From Pseudobutyrivibrio xylanivorans (GTDB lineage: Bacteria > Bacillota > Clostridia > Lachnospirales > Lachnospiraceae), in the NCBI RefSeq assembly GCF_010906925.1, contig NZ_VTVE01000001.1:1302001-1366000 (forward strand): DNA of 64,000 bases. Reading direction: 5' to 3'. The notes under the pieces were generated by a model. It ran no database searches and had not been told where the DNA came from. It saw only the letters and a list, made by a program, of their open reading frames with translations. Positions 43,597 through 53,044 of the stretch are shown piece after piece. Numbering within the stretch: position 1 is the stretch's first letter; each line of letters starts with the position of its first letter. The position numbers and the translations under genes were made by a program.

Positions 43597-43917
43597 ATGG
43601 ATTACAAGATAATAGCTGTGGATTTCGATGGTACTCTCTGCTTTAGTAACTGGCCAGAGCTTGGGGAGCCTAATACTAGGTTGATTCAATATCTTCAGGC
43701 TCAGCAGGCCGCTGGCAATAAAATTATCCTATGGACATGCCGAGCAGGCGATGCCCTGTCTTCTGCTCTTGATTGGTGTGTTGAGCAGGGGCTTAGTTTT
43801 GATGCTATTAATGACAATCTACCTGAGATTGTTGAGCTCTACGGGAACAATTCCAGAAAAATAACCTGTGATATTTATATAGACGATAGGAATATGCTGC
43901 CAGAGGCAGTGTGCTAA
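43597..43917 (+). CDS. small HAD-superfamily hydrolase (BT0820-like)
   Basis: 106 residues from MDYKIIAVDFDGTL, the ATG 6 bases after AGGAGG. The nucleophile motif DFDGTL (about 9-14) is present, WTCRAGDAL is the second motif, and DIYIDDRNM carries the terminal acidic pair. No cap domain; a minimal phosphatase-like fold. Substrate unknown. Confidence 0.85.
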   Translation: MDYKIIAVDFDGTLCFSNWPELGEPNTRLIQYLQAQQAAGNKIILWTCRAGDALSSALDWCVEQGLSFDAINDNLPEIVELYGNNSRKITCDIYIDDRNMLPEAVC

Positions 43918-44008
43918 CTGCTTTCCTGATCTTGGTGAGCGCCAGTATGACGGCTACATATCTCCTATAGTTTCGATACTATTTTTACAAGAATGGAAGT
44001 GACCATAC

Positions 44009-44308
44009 ATGTACTACAAAATGAAAAATATTTTTGACAATATAGATGTCATCTGCCAGATAAAATCAGATGGCTCAGCCATCCCACTGAAGTTCCGCCT
44101 TCAAAATGAGGATGGCATATTTGAAACCTACTCTATCAAGACCTACAAGCCAGTCCCCAAGCAGGGGACCCGCACTACTAAGGACGGCATATACGTTAGC
44201 AATAGCACCGAGATATTTGAGTGTCGAGTGGTGATTTTTGGAACTGAGCGGACTGTGCGACTCTACTACAGTCCTAAAATAGATAATCGCTGGAAATTAG
44301 CAATATAA
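44009..44308 (+). CDS. hypothetical protein, 99 residues
   Basis: Beta-rich small protein (ICQIKSDGSAIPLKFRLQNEDG, ECRVVIFGTERTVRLYYSP). No recognised domain. It is 91 bases after the HAD gene and before a hairpin, so possibly a second gene of that transcript. Confidence 0.6.
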   Translation: MYYKMKNIFDNIDVICQIKSDGSAIPLKFRLQNEDGIFETYSIKTYKPVPKQGTRTTKDGIYVSNSTEIFECRVVIFGTERTVRLYYSPKIDNRWKLAI

Positions 44309-44309
44309 T

Positions 44310-44333
44310 AGGCTGCCACTTCTGTGACAGCCT
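44310..44333. terminator. hairpin between convergent genes
   Basis: AGGCTG-C-CAC/GTG-A-CAGCCT with loop TTCT. A T-rich tail (GTTGTCTATTT) is only moderate. Confidence 0.6.
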
Positions 44334-44342
44334 GTTGTCTAT

Positions 44343-44753
44343 TTAGCCAATAATCTTTTTTGCAAACTCTGCTGCTGCATTTGCATCGTCGGCATTTGGT
44401 CTGCCCTTGTGAAGTCCCTTGAACTCGCCCTTGCAATGGAACTCTCTCTCGTCCATTGGAATACCAACTTTGTCAGCCTCAGCCTTAACCTTCTTGTATG
44501 TAGAATTAAGCATTGCTGCTGAGCCAAAGTTAACAATCTTGCCAACAAGATTCTTATCTAGTGAAGCTACAAAGCTCTTAACCTCTGGATCAATGCTAAA
44601 AGCATAATATGAATTTCCAAGGAAAAGAATATCTACCTGCTCAGTAATTGGCTCACTAATTGGCAAAGCCTCAACTCCAACTACATTAGCAATAGCCTCA
44701 GCAAGTCTCTTAGTATTTCCTGTCTTTGTGTAATATCTAACAGCGCATTTCAT
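44343..44753 (-). CDS. flavodoxin-family protein
   Basis: 136 residues from MKCAVRYYTKTGNTKRLAEA, preceded by AAAGGAGGG (a frame 24 codons longer has no site). The FMN phosphate loop is TKTGNTKRL, then the segment LFLGNSYYAFS. Divergent from classical flavodoxins; likely an FMN-binding electron carrier or reductase subunit. Confidence 0.85.
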   Translation of the reverse strand: MKCAVRYYTKTGNTKRLAEAIANVVGVEALPISEPITEQVDILFLGNSYYAFSIDPEVKSFVASLDKNLVGKIVNFGSAAMLNSTYKKVKAEADKVGIPMDEREFHCKGEFKGLHKGRPNADDANAAAEFAKKIIG

Positions 44754-44914
44754 GATTAGCCCTCCTTTAGATTTTGTATCATTATATTGCGTGCAATCTA
44801 TTTTCTTTATAATAACTCCTACCACCTATTTTTGCAAGCCTATTTTTTTAGAATGTTCCGCAACAAAATAAAGGACTCTATGACTAGAATTTTTCTAATC
44901 ATAAAGTCCTAAAA

Positions 44915-45433
44915 TTAAAACCGTTTCATTACATTTCGTATTGGCTTGTACAGAAATAGCATTAAAACAAAATTTCCTACGCAGTGAATCATATCCCACA
45001 TTATTCCTGCAATCCACCAAGGAAAGGCGGTGTTAAATCCTGCTGCAATTCCACCTGAGCTAAATCCTATGAAAAAATAGGTTATAGAGCAAAGGGCACC
45101 AAAACATAGCCCAAATATGCCTGAGAAAATTGCCCAGAATAATGCTGAATCTTCTTTTCTGAAAAGCCAAGTCAAAAGCACAAGCAAAGGCCAGATGTAT
45201 AGATACATTATCCACCAGGTATTCATGCCGTAGATAATGCCCTCTACTAAAATAAAGGCTGGCACTACCGCTATAACCTTTCTTCCAAAATATAGGGTAA
45301 ACATAATCAACCAAAATGTGGTCAACTCTACATTTGGCATAAAGCTAAGAACTGCCTTACATACTTCTATTACTGCAATCATGGCACCGATTAGTGCAAT
45401 GTCTTTGGCAGAAAAACGAAACTTGTCTTCCAT
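44915..45433 (-). CDS. ECF transporter S component
   Basis: 172 residues from MEDKFRFSAKDIALIGAMIAV; the ATG follows the stop of the DUF4430 gene by one base (TAGTATG), suggesting coupling, while earlier ATGs lie inside that gene. Six membrane helices with an Ala-rich first helix as in ECF substrate-capture subunits. DUF4430 partners point to a vitamin-like or cobalamin-related ligand, not resolvable here. No EcfA or EcfT in the window. Confidence 0.75.
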   Translation of the reverse strand: MEDKFRFSAKDIALIGAMIAVIEVCKAVLSFMPNVELTTFWLIMFTLYFGRKVIAVVPAFILVEGIIYGMNTWWIMYLYIWPLLVLLTWLFRKEDSALFWAIFSGIFGLCFGALCSITYFFIGFSSGGIAAGFNTAFPWWIAGIMWDMIHCVGNFVLMLFLYKPIRNVMKRF

Positions 45434-45434
45434 A

Positions 45435-45857
45435 CTATTCAGCCGCTTCATATGACCAAGTATAAGTATCTCCATCAGTAACTGGCTGCTCTGTCACTCC
45501 ATACTGACCATACTCACCATTTACATACAATGCCCAGTAAGCACCATCCTCTTCATAGATAGCCTGCTTGCCATTAATAACCTGCACCATGAGACCATAA
45601 CCGCCATCCTTGCCGCTGAAAGAAAAGCTATCATCTGCCTCTGCCAAATCATCCATGGCATCCTTCAAATACTCAGCATCTGTATCAACATCATATTCTG
45701 TACTGTTTCCACTTTCATCTACAACCTCAATAACAATAGCCTTGTCACCGGCTGTACTCTTGGCTGGAAACTTGCCATATAAAAGTGCAAATGCTGCAAT
45801 AAGCACTGCTAAAACTATGGCTGAGATAACAATCTTTTTTGTGCTAGTATTTTTCAC
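45435..45857 (-). CDS. DUF4430 domain extracellular protein
   Basis: 140 residues. An N-terminal membrane anchor (IVISAIVLAVLIAAFALLYG) is followed by the DUF4430 domain with its ending AYWALYVNGEYGQYGVTEQPVTDGDTYTWSYE. The domain occurs in cobalamin-binding-like surface proteins and with ECF S components, as here (next gene). Probably a substrate-delivery partner. Confidence 0.85.
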   Translation of the reverse strand: MKNTSTKKIVISAIVLAVLIAAFALLYGKFPAKSTAGDKAIVIEVVDESGNSTEYDVDTDAEYLKDAMDDLAEADDSFSFSGKDGGYGLMVQVINGKQAIYEEDGAYWALYVNGEYGQYGVTEQPVTDGDTYTWSYEAAE

Positions 45858-45903
45858 TTCAAAATTCTCCTTTGCTTAAATTCACAATGTCCCCATTGTA
45901 GCC

Positions 45904-46134
45904 TTAAGCATTTTCATTGTTCATACCAGTAGCATCATCCTCTTTGGCTTTGTTCTTCTTTTCATTCTGATAAACGCCATATTTCCAAAGGCAGTAAACA
46001 GCAATTGGAATACTAGCTCCTATTAATAAGCCCTCGAAAAAACTTGGCATATCAATTGCCCCACCTATAGCAACAAGAGATGCTGCTGCAATAAATCCTA
46101 GATAATACTTTGTTGCATTATCCACTTTTTTCAT
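45904..46134 (-). CDS. small two-helix membrane protein
   Basis: 76 residues, two hydrophobic helices (YLGFIAAASLVAIGGAI and GLLIGASIPIAVYCLWKYG), charged Lys/Asp/Asn-rich tail. It precedes the DUF4430 gene in the same direction. Unknown function. Confidence 0.65.
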   Translation of the reverse strand: MKKVDNATKYYLGFIAAASLVAIGGAIDMPSFFEGLLIGASIPIAVYCLWKYGVYQNEKKNKAKEDDATGMNNENA

Positions 46135-46202
46135 TTTTTACCCTCCACTTTTGTTATTTATTGAAACATTAACTTACAACATACATTATATAACCCCATG
46201 TA

Positions 46203-46949
46203 TTACTTCATATCCTCAGCAAAAAACTGATATACCGCATCTGCCATCTCATCCATATGGCGTCCGTAGCAATGATCATCATCTTTTATTGGAACAAGCT
46301 TTGCGTTTTTATAAAGCTTTGCAGCCTTTTCTCCATAGAAAAATGGGACCACCTCATCTGCTTCACCGTGAACTATTAGAACCGGACCATTATATCTTGC
46401 AATCTCATCCTCCACATGAATTGTCTGAGCTACTCTAATATAATTTCCCGACAGATTCCAATCACCGGATGATACAGTCTCAGGAATATTGTTCACATCG
46501 AAGGTCTGATCTAGAACGGAGCCTTCTCGACAGATTTCAGGAATCATCCAAGCTGGTGATAATGGAATAATTGCCTTAAAAGCAGTGTTGCACATACCAC
46601 CTATAAGCATTGTCAGAAGTCCGCCCTGAGAGTGTCCGCACAAATATAAATCTGTTACAAAATCTAAAGTCTTGGCATAATCAACTACAGCAAGAGCGTT
46701 TGTCACCCATTTATAAAGTGTGTGATTTTCAAACTGCCCATCACTTTTGCCATGACCATACATTTCTGCGCGAAGCACAGCAACCCCAGCCTTATTGATA
46801 GCCTTTTGAACAGCTACAATATGGTCCTCTTCCATGTGACCAGTAAAGCCATGAATCAGAATACAAAGAGGCCCCTTTTCAAACCCCTCTGGAAAATCCA
46901 ATTTGGCATGCAACTTAATCCCGTCACAATCAATGTAAAATTCCTTCAT
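46203..46949 (-). CDS. alpha/beta hydrolase (cinnamoyl/feruloyl esterase-like)
   Basis: 248 residues from MKEFYIDCDG. Nucleophile elbow GHSQGG (about 104-109), oxyanion HGFTGHMEED, Asp in VHGEADEVVP and His in DDDHCYG. The overall pattern resembles LJ0536-type cinnamoyl esterases that release ferulate from plant cell-wall fragments. That fits a fibre-degrading organism, but monoacylglycerol lipases look similar. Confidence 0.87.
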   Translation of the reverse strand: MKEFYIDCDGIKLHAKLDFPEGFEKGPLCILIHGFTGHMEEDHIVAVQKAINKAGVAVLRAEMYGHGKSDGQFENHTLYKWVTNALAVVDYAKTLDFVTDLYLCGHSQGGLLTMLIGGMCNTAFKAIIPLSPAWMIPEICREGSVLDQTFDVNNIPETVSSGDWNLSGNYIRVAQTIHVEDEIARYNGPVLIVHGEADEVVPFFYGEKAAKLYKNAKLVPIKDDDHCYGRHMDEMADAVYQFFAEDMK

Positions 46950-47025
46950 TACCACCATTCTCCTTTTGCCTTTATTTCTAGTTTATTACATACCGCATAT
47001 CCGTATGTTTCAATTCACTACCCCT

Positions 47026-48468
47026 CTAATTGTTTGCAATCGCCCATGGCATAACTACACCATTAATGTTTTCAAGCCATGTAGTTCCGTTTTTCCTTCT
47101 AACAGTAAGTGGTGTTACTGCTACTGTATTTTGAACTCGAACATCAAGATATCCTTCACTGTCAGCTGTTGAGCCTAATGCACTTATTACATAAGATGTG
47201 CCATTTACAGTGCCAAGATAAATCATAGTATGACCTGAAAAATAAAGAGGAGTTCCTGGTGTACAACCAGAAATTAATGCTGCCTTGCTTGCACTATCGT
47301 ACTCGCCAACATTTACGCAAGTGCCAGGCACTTCCTTCTGCCAGTTAGTATTTCTAGGCATTTCTAATCCAAAGCACTTATAAACATTTCTAACAAATGC
47401 AGAGCAGTCTACAGAATCAAGCATACCGCCCCATCCGTATGTATCTCCAAGATATTTAAAAGCTAAATCAACTGCATTAGCTGATGTCATAGGTAAATAT
47501 CCCTCGTTTACATCTTTATTCTGAGCAATTAATGCAATCTCCTTAACGCAGCTTCCGTCTGCACCTCTAGTTGGAATATATACAACATAATTATTCCATG
47601 TTCCTCGCATTGAAATATTTCTAGGAATCTCTGATTCTGGAACTAATTTAAGAGTGGTTCCCATAGTCAACTTAACACCAGATACACTAGGTGCATAGTG
47701 TGACTCAGAAAGTGTGAAATAGTCTGTTGTTACCACAATAAAATCCTTATTGGATACACCTGTCTGCCACATATTAAGCCACTCAGCCTTGCTACCGCAA
47801 AAAGCTAAATCGCTTGCAAGTACCCAACCAGATACGCTATTAGAATATCCCCAATAGAAAACCTTATCATTTATAACAGCTGTCTGCTTTACAATAAATG
47901 GCTCATTTACTCTAAGGCTAGATAAAGTAACCTCATCGTCTGAGTCTGTTTCATCATATCCAATATAATCAGCTGTAGGGATTGATTTGATTTGAGTCTG
48001 ACTAACAGCAAGAGCATATTTAGGCCCAATTACTCCGTCCCAGCCTGTAGCTGAAACCAACTGGGAAATAGCCCCATAATATGTAGCTGTGTCTGTCTGA
48101 ACGCCATTAACAAAAATAGGTTTCTCAGGCTTCTCAGAAATAATAGCGCTAGCAAGATTGCCTTTAAGCTCTGAGCTGTCAAAGCTAGCATCCATAGCAG
48201 TCAAATCGTTCATATGACAATCAGCTGCCTTTAATGCTGCACTATTAAAAGAATTTATTTGATTGGCATCCATTAAAACTGTGCCATTTGTATCGCCATA
48301 TAAATTATTCCAATATGTAGGATTACACATTTCCTGTGTAACTGAACTCTCTGTAGCTACCTCAGCATGAACAGCACTAGTACCTACGCTTGCTAATAAT
48401 ACTGCAGCAAGTGCTACCATAGATAGTGCCTTAACAATAGTTCTTCCATGTCTAGTTAATCTAGTCAT
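47026..48468 (-). CDS. secreted NlpC/P60 cell-wall hydrolase with SH3-like domains
   Basis: 480 residues. A signal peptide (IVKALSMVALAAVLLASVGTSAVHA) is followed by a helical region, two SH3-like modules (about 165-320) and a C-terminal NlpC/P60 peptidase with catalytic Cys in DSVDCSAFVRN (about 355) and His in GHTMIYLG. It matches the SH3b1/NlpC architecture that cleaves D-Glu-diamino-acid links in peptidoglycan stems. Start overlaps the AraC regulator stop by 4 bases. Confidence 0.92.
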   Translation of the reverse strand: MTRLTRHGRTIVKALSMVALAAVLLASVGTSAVHAEVATESSVTQEMCNPTYWNNLYGDTNGTVLMDANQINSFNSAALKAADCHMNDLTAMDASFDSSELKGNLASAIISEKPEKPIFVNGVQTDTATYYGAISQLVSATGWDGVIGPKYALAVSQTQIKSIPTADYIGYDETDSDDEVTLSSLRVNEPFIVKQTAVINDKVFYWGYSNSVSGWVLASDLAFCGSKAEWLNMWQTGVSNKDFIVVTTDYFTLSESHYAPSVSGVKLTMGTTLKLVPESEIPRNISMRGTWNNYVVYIPTRGADGSCVKEIALIAQNKDVNEGYLPMTSANAVDLAFKYLGDTYGWGGMLDSVDCSAFVRNVYKCFGLEMPRNTNWQKEVPGTCVNVGEYDSASKAALISGCTPGTPLYFSGHTMIYLGTVNGTSYVISALGSTADSEGYLDVRVQNTVAVTPLTVRRKNGTTWLENINGVVMPWAIANN

Positions 48469-49340
48469 AATACCTCCTTTTCCTTTACACGTAAGCTCCT
48501 ATACTCCCCTGGAGACATACCTTTTTCGGCGCGAAATACTCTATTAAAGCTAGGGATACTTTGAAATCCCGCAAGCATCGCAACCTCGGTAAGTGGTCTA
48601 TTGTCCAGACTCAACAGTTCTGTAGCCTTTTCCATCCTAATCATGTTTAGCCATTTGCTATAATTAGTGCCAGTAACTGTCTTGAATAGTCTGGAAAAAT
48701 AATCCTTACTAATGCCGGCCATCTTTGCCATAGTCGCCTGTGACAAATCGTCAGCAGTAAGGTTATTTTTAATGTAATCAGTAACTGATATCATACGTCG
48801 CATGATATCTTCATTATATCCATTATTATCCAGAGAATTAATTTCTGGGGCAAACTCATTTTTATGCTCATCTAGTGTAAGCATAAACTCCATAAGAAGC
48901 ATGCAACATCTCAGCTCTTTATCAGATGAATCTGAAAAGAAAATGTCTCGCATCTTATGAACAATCTCCTGTAACTGTAAAACTAACTGCCGATGATTAT
49001 TTACGCAAAGTACATGAAGATTTCTATAAAAATGCATGATACGTTGAAGATCAAATAATGAATTCATAAAAGTATTGCTAAATTGAATAATTAATGCCTC
49101 TTCCAAATTCGTATCTACTACCTCATGCATCTCTCTAGGCCAAACCAATACAAAATCACCTGACACTAAATCGTAGGTATTTTGATTGACCATGAAAATG
49201 TGCCTATCTCCTGGCCCTACTAAAATAATCTCTCCATAGGAATGCCAATGCCTCTTGTAATTGCGACCTTGATTTCCCATGAAAATATTAATAGCGCCTA
49301 CATCATGTAAGCCTTGCATTTCATACTGGCTAAAGTCCAT
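48465..49340 (-). CDS. AraC-family transcriptional regulator
   Basis: 291 residues. N-terminal cupin (HWHSYGEIILVGPGDRHIF) and C-terminal double helix-turn-helix (about 190-285: SQATMAKMAGISKDYFSRLFK, PLTEVAMLAGFQSIPSFNRVF). Translationally coupled to the NlpC/P60 gene, which is probably its target. Cupin ligand unknown. Confidence 0.92.
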   Translation of the reverse strand: MDFSQYEMQGLHDVGAINIFMGNQGRNYKRHWHSYGEIILVGPGDRHIFMVNQNTYDLVSGDFVLVWPREMHEVVDTNLEEALIIQFSNTFMNSLFDLQRIMHFYRNLHVLCVNNHRQLVLQLQEIVHKMRDIFFSDSSDKELRCCMLLMEFMLTLDEHKNEFAPEINSLDNNGYNEDIMRRMISVTDYIKNNLTADDLSQATMAKMAGISKDYFSRLFKTVTGTNYSKWLNMIRMEKATELLSLDNRPLTEVAMLAGFQSIPSFNRVFRAEKGMSPGEYRSLRVKEKEVL

Positions 49341-49447
49341 CCCATAAACCCCACATAATAATAGATATATTGCCCTTAATTGTATTTTTTTTGCAAAATA
49401 TTGTCAATTTTTGTCATCTAAATGTTAAATATTGTAAGAGAATTAGA

Positions 49448-49479
49448 CAAAAAAGAGAACCACCCAAAGGATGGTTCTC
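49448..49479 (-). terminator. terminator after the rhodanese-TtcA gene
   Basis: Stem GAGAACCA/TGGTTCTC (49455-49462, 49472-49479) followed by TTTTTT on the minus strand. Confidence 0.85.
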
Positions 49480-49507
49480 CATATTTTTTATCATAACTTA
49501 AGAGTAA

Positions 49508-50674
49508 CTATTCATCATAGGTATCAAGGAAATGATGCTTAACTCCATCTTGCTTGTAAGCAATAACTGTAGCTAGATTAACATTTTCCACGCTGCGGAA
49601 AATATTGGATTCCACATAAGGATTAACCTTTTTAAGCTCAGCAATGAGATTTCTAGTCTCAAGTCTCTTTGATGCGCTGGTACCATCAACTGAGCAGCTG
49701 TCGCAAGTCTCAGTAAAGTGACAAGCACACTGTAGGAAGTGAAGGCCATTGTATCTCTGCCATGCGATAATATCATCCTGGCGCACCAGATAGAGTGGCC
49801 TAATCAGCTCCATGCCCTCGAAATTAGTGGAATGAAGCTTTGGCATCATAGTCTGCACCTGGGCCCCGTAAAGCATTCCCATAAGAATAGTCTCGATAAC
49901 ATCGTCATAATGATGGCCCAAAGCTATTTTGTTGCAGCCCAATTCCTTGGCCTTGGAATACAGATGTCCTCTTCTCATTCTGGCGCAAAGATAACATGGG
50001 TTCTTATCTACTGTATCAACCGCATCAAATATATCGCTTTCATACACAACAATAGGAATGCCCATAAGCTTGGCATTGCTCTCTATAAGCTGTCTATTTA
50101 CCTGGCTATATCCAGGGTCCATTACAAGAAATGTTAGCTCAAAATTCACCTTCTGATGGCGCTTAATCTCCTGAAAAAGCTTTGCCATAAGCATAGAGTC
50201 CTTGCCCCCAGAAATACACACGCAGATATGGTCTCCCTCTTTGATAAGCTCATACTGCTTGCAGGCTCTGGCAAATGGTGAAAAAAGAGTCTTGTGGAAT
50301 TTCTTTCGAATGCTTTTTTCTATCTCAGCTGTCTTCTCAGAAAGCTCTGCCTCTCCCTCAGATTCCTGCTGCTCCATAAGTGCTGAAAGGTAGCTATTAT
50401 ATCCACCCTTTAAGCTAACAGCATCAAATCCCTCATCGCAAAGAAGCTCAGCATCATCCACTGAAATCTGACCTCTTGTACAGTACAAAACAATCTTTTT
50501 CGATTTATCAAGTCTAGCTACGACACCCTCAAAATCCGTCTCAAAAATCTCGTGAGTAATGCTGATGGCATTTGGAATCATTCCATATTTTAGACTGCCT
50601 TCATTTCGAATGTCGACTAATACATAACTCCCTTCTGCTAATTCTGTTAATTCCTTATAAGATATTTCTTTCAT
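49508..50674 (-). CDS. rhodanese domain fused to a TtcA-like PP-loop thiolase
   Basis: 388 residues. The rhodanese domain (1-100) has persulfide Cys in VLYCTRG (about 65). The TtcA/TilS-type domain has PP-loop SGGKDSM (about 155) and CxxC in NPCYLCARMRRG, plus the later CACHFTETCDSC cluster suggesting Fe-S ligation. TtcA makes 2-thiocytidine at tRNA position 32; the fusion could deliver persulfide sulfur directly. It is last in a run with a precorrin-2 dehydrogenase and a spermidine-synthase-like membrane protein. Confidence 0.88.
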   Translation of the reverse strand: MKEISYKELTELAEGSYVLVDIRNEGSLKYGMIPNAISITHEIFETDFEGVVARLDKSKKIVLYCTRGQISVDDAELLCDEGFDAVSLKGGYNSYLSALMEQQESEGEAELSEKTAEIEKSIRKKFHKTLFSPFARACKQYELIKEGDHICVCISGGKDSMLMAKLFQEIKRHQKVNFELTFLVMDPGYSQVNRQLIESNAKLMGIPIVVYESDIFDAVDTVDKNPCYLCARMRRGHLYSKAKELGCNKIALGHHYDDVIETILMGMLYGAQVQTMMPKLHSTNFEGMELIRPLYLVRQDDIIAWQRYNGLHFLQCACHFTETCDSCSVDGTSASKRLETRNLIAELKKVNPYVESNIFRSVENVNLATVIAYKQDGVKHHFLDTYDE

Positions 50675-50683
50675 TATATTCCT

Positions 50684-51316
50684 CTACAAAGTCATACTAA
50701 TGGCCCCAAGCAACTCTTCTATCTCCTCGTCTGTTGGAATGCCATCATAGCAAAGAGCATAGTCAATAAGCTGCTCGAATGCACTCTTGCGACTAGACTC
50801 CAGTGGGAAAAGCTCCTTGATTGGCTGACGCCAACGACCAAGAACTTCATTAAGCTCACCAAGCCTAGGTGTAAGTATTTCTTTTTCTTTATTCTTAAGA
50901 TATTGAGTAAGGGCAGGGCTATTGCCTCCACTTGAAAATGCACCTACAAGATTCTGCTCCTTGATATAAGAAGGAAAAATAAAGCTGCATTTTTCCTGGT
51001 CGTCAACTACATTTACAGGTATTCCACCCTCTGAGCACATCATATAAATCTGCCCATTTAATTCATTGTCGCTTGTTGCAACAATAACCAATTTTCTATC
51101 TTGCAAATCAAATGGCGTAAACTCTCTCTGCTCAAGAAGCAAGTGATCCGTCTCCTCTGAAAGTGCGGCCAAATCCATTGAAATCTCTTTTGCAATAACA
51201 TGGACTTTTGCGCCAAAATCCAGAAGAACGTTAACCTTTCTAAGGGCTACAGAGCCTCCTCCTACGACCAGACAATTGGCGTCTGTCAAATCAACAAACA
51301 TTGGAAAATAAGCCAT
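50684..51316 (-). CDS. precorrin-2 dehydrogenase / sirohydrochlorin ferrochelatase (Met8-like)
   Basis: 210 residues. NAD-binding LVVGGGSVALRKVNVLLDFGA (about 16-36) with the ensuing VIAKEIS, then GAFSSGGNSPALTQYLKNKEKE, the signature of the CysG N-terminal/Met8 family. It oxidises precorrin-2 toward siroheme. No other siroheme genes are in the window; the gene is 9 bases upstream of the rhodanese-TtcA gene. Confidence 0.9.
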   Translation of the reverse strand: MAYFPMFVDLTDANCLVVGGGSVALRKVNVLLDFGAKVHVIAKEISMDLAALSEETDHLLLEQREFTPFDLQDRKLVIVATSDNELNGQIYMMCSEGGIPVNVVDDQEKCSFIFPSYIKEQNLVGAFSSGGNSPALTQYLKNKEKEILTPRLGELNEVLGRWRQPIKELFPLESSRKSAFEQLIDYALCYDGIPTDEEIEELLGAISMTL

Positions 51317-51329
51317 AAAATCCCCTCTC

Positions 51330-52940
51330 TTATATCAATTCTAAAAGTCCCGAAAGACCCTTATCCTTATATATTCTTTTATAATAATTTACTTCATCCA
51401 CGATAATTTCGTCAATTATTTGCATACCTAGAAGCTCAACCGGAGCTTTGTCATCAGTCATAATCAAATCACCTGGATTGTACGCTTGCAACCCCTCATA
51501 GGACTTTCCCATCATATATCGTAAATCCGAATCAGTCTCTCTATTAATAGCCCCTTCTAGATTAGCCACCATCTCCGAATTAAAGCTAGCGTATAAAACT
51601 CTGTTGCTCCATCCACTAACATCTGCTGTGTAAATGTATGGAAATACACTGCCTATAGTATCAGAAAGGTAATCATTAATATTTCCTGGGGTATCACTTC
51701 TCATATTAAGATTGACTACCATCACACCATTTTCATCGAGATGGTCTGCTACCAACTGAAAGAACTCCTGGGAAGACATCTGAAATGGAATGGTAATATC
51801 CTGATAGGCATCCACCATAATCACATCGTATTTTTCATCAATAGCATTAAGATATGCCCTGCCATCGTATGTGACAACAGGAACATCCTCTGGCAGTTCA
51901 AAATACTTCGTGGCCAAATCGGTGATTTTTCCATCAATCTCAACACCGGTAATATCTACATTGTCAAAATATCTCTCACACTGAGTAGCAAATGTTCCAC
52001 TGCCATTTCCAAGGATAAGTATCTTTAAGGGTGTCTCCTTCGCCTCTTCATTTGCCATATAAAGTGACGCCATGGCATAGTCATAGTACAAGCCGGTAGG
52101 CCCCTTTTCCTTTTGATATACCGACTGGACGCCAAACAACACATTGGTAGAAAGTGTCACCTGTTTATCGTCCTCATACACCTGCAGGTAGTTATAAATA
52201 GATTCACCCTCATAGTTAAGATTAGTCTGCCAAAAAGCAAAGCTATTGCTATGGCCAAGTAGGCAGCAGACTAAAAATAGCACTATGCTAATAGGAACCC
52301 TCTTGGCCTGTGAAAAATTTATCTTTGAACTTACAAAATATACAATGCAAAGCACTAAAAGTATTCCAGCAAAAATCAAGAATGTAACTGCTGTACCCAC
52401 TGCAGGAATACTAATAAATGTAGGCACGAAGGTGCCTATGATACTTCCGATTGTGTTGCTGGCATTGAGCTTTCCAACTACACTTCCGCTGTCATCCAAG
52501 CTATCCACAGAAAACTTTACAAGGGAAGGAGTAACTGTTCCCAGAAGAAATAACGGAAATACGAATAACACCATGCAGGCAACAAATCCTGCAATAACAA
52601 GGAAATGATTGCTAACTGCAAAAATCAGAAGCGCCGATATTCCAATAATTATATATTTTCCAACTACAGGAATAAGTCCTATCCAAATGGCTGCTATCAC
52701 AATCCTCTTATAAAGCTTATCTGGATTGGGATCCTTGTCTGCCATCCTGCCACCGTAAAGGTTTCCAAGCGCCATGGCTATCATAATTGTTCCTATTATA
52801 ATGGTCCACACTATTTGTGATGAACTAAAATAAGGCGCCAATAGTCTGCTGGCACCTAGCTCTACAGCCATAACTGACATTCCTGCGAAAAACTCTGTCA
52901 AATACAGGTAAATTTTATTTTTTAGTATTGGTCTTTCCAT
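51330..52940 (-). CDS. membrane protein with spermidine-synthase-like domain
   Basis: 536 residues. An N-terminal MFS-like membrane half (about eight helices, 1-240) is fused to a spermidine-synthase-like Rossmann domain (ILILGNGSGTFATQ about 312, GVEIDGKI, MVDAYQD). The gatekeeping Asp loop of true polyamine synthases is altered, so aminopropyl transfer is uncertain. It heads the run with the precorrin-2 dehydrogenase (13 bases) and rhodanese-TtcA genes. Confidence 0.85.
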   Translation of the reverse strand: MERPILKNKIYLYLTEFFAGMSVMAVELGASRLLAPYFSSSQIVWTIIIGTIMIAMALGNLYGGRMADKDPNPDKLYKRIVIAAIWIGLIPVVGKYIIIGISALLIFAVSNHFLVIAGFVACMVLFVFPLFLLGTVTPSLVKFSVDSLDDSGSVVGKLNASNTIGSIIGTFVPTFISIPAVGTAVTFLIFAGILLVLCIVYFVSSKINFSQAKRVPISIVLFLVCCLLGHSNSFAFWQTNLNYEGESIYNYLQVYEDDKQVTLSTNVLFGVQSVYQKEKGPTGLYYDYAMASLYMANEEAKETPLKILILGNGSGTFATQCERYFDNVDITGVEIDGKITDLATKYFELPEDVPVVTYDGRAYLNAIDEKYDVIMVDAYQDITIPFQMSSQEFFQLVADHLDENGVMVVNLNMRSDTPGNINDYLSDTIGSVFPYIYTADVSGWSNRVLYASFNSEMVANLEGAINRETDSDLRYMMGKSYEGLQAYNPGDLIMTDDKAPVELLGMQIIDEIIVDEVNYYKRIYKDKGLSGLLELI

Positions 52941-53003
52941 TATTGTCCCCCACCTTATAATTCAATTGAATTAATTATATGGTGTCCTCTATTCTATTGC
53001 AAT

Positions 53004-53033
53004 AAAAAGGTCAGGAGCCTTTATCTCCTGACC
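53004..53033 (-). terminator. terminator of the iscS-iscU operon
   Basis: Stem GGTCAGGAG/CTCCTGACC (53009-53017, 53025-53033) followed by TTTTT on the minus strand. Confidence 0.9.
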
Positions 53034-53044
53034 ACACTCTTTAG

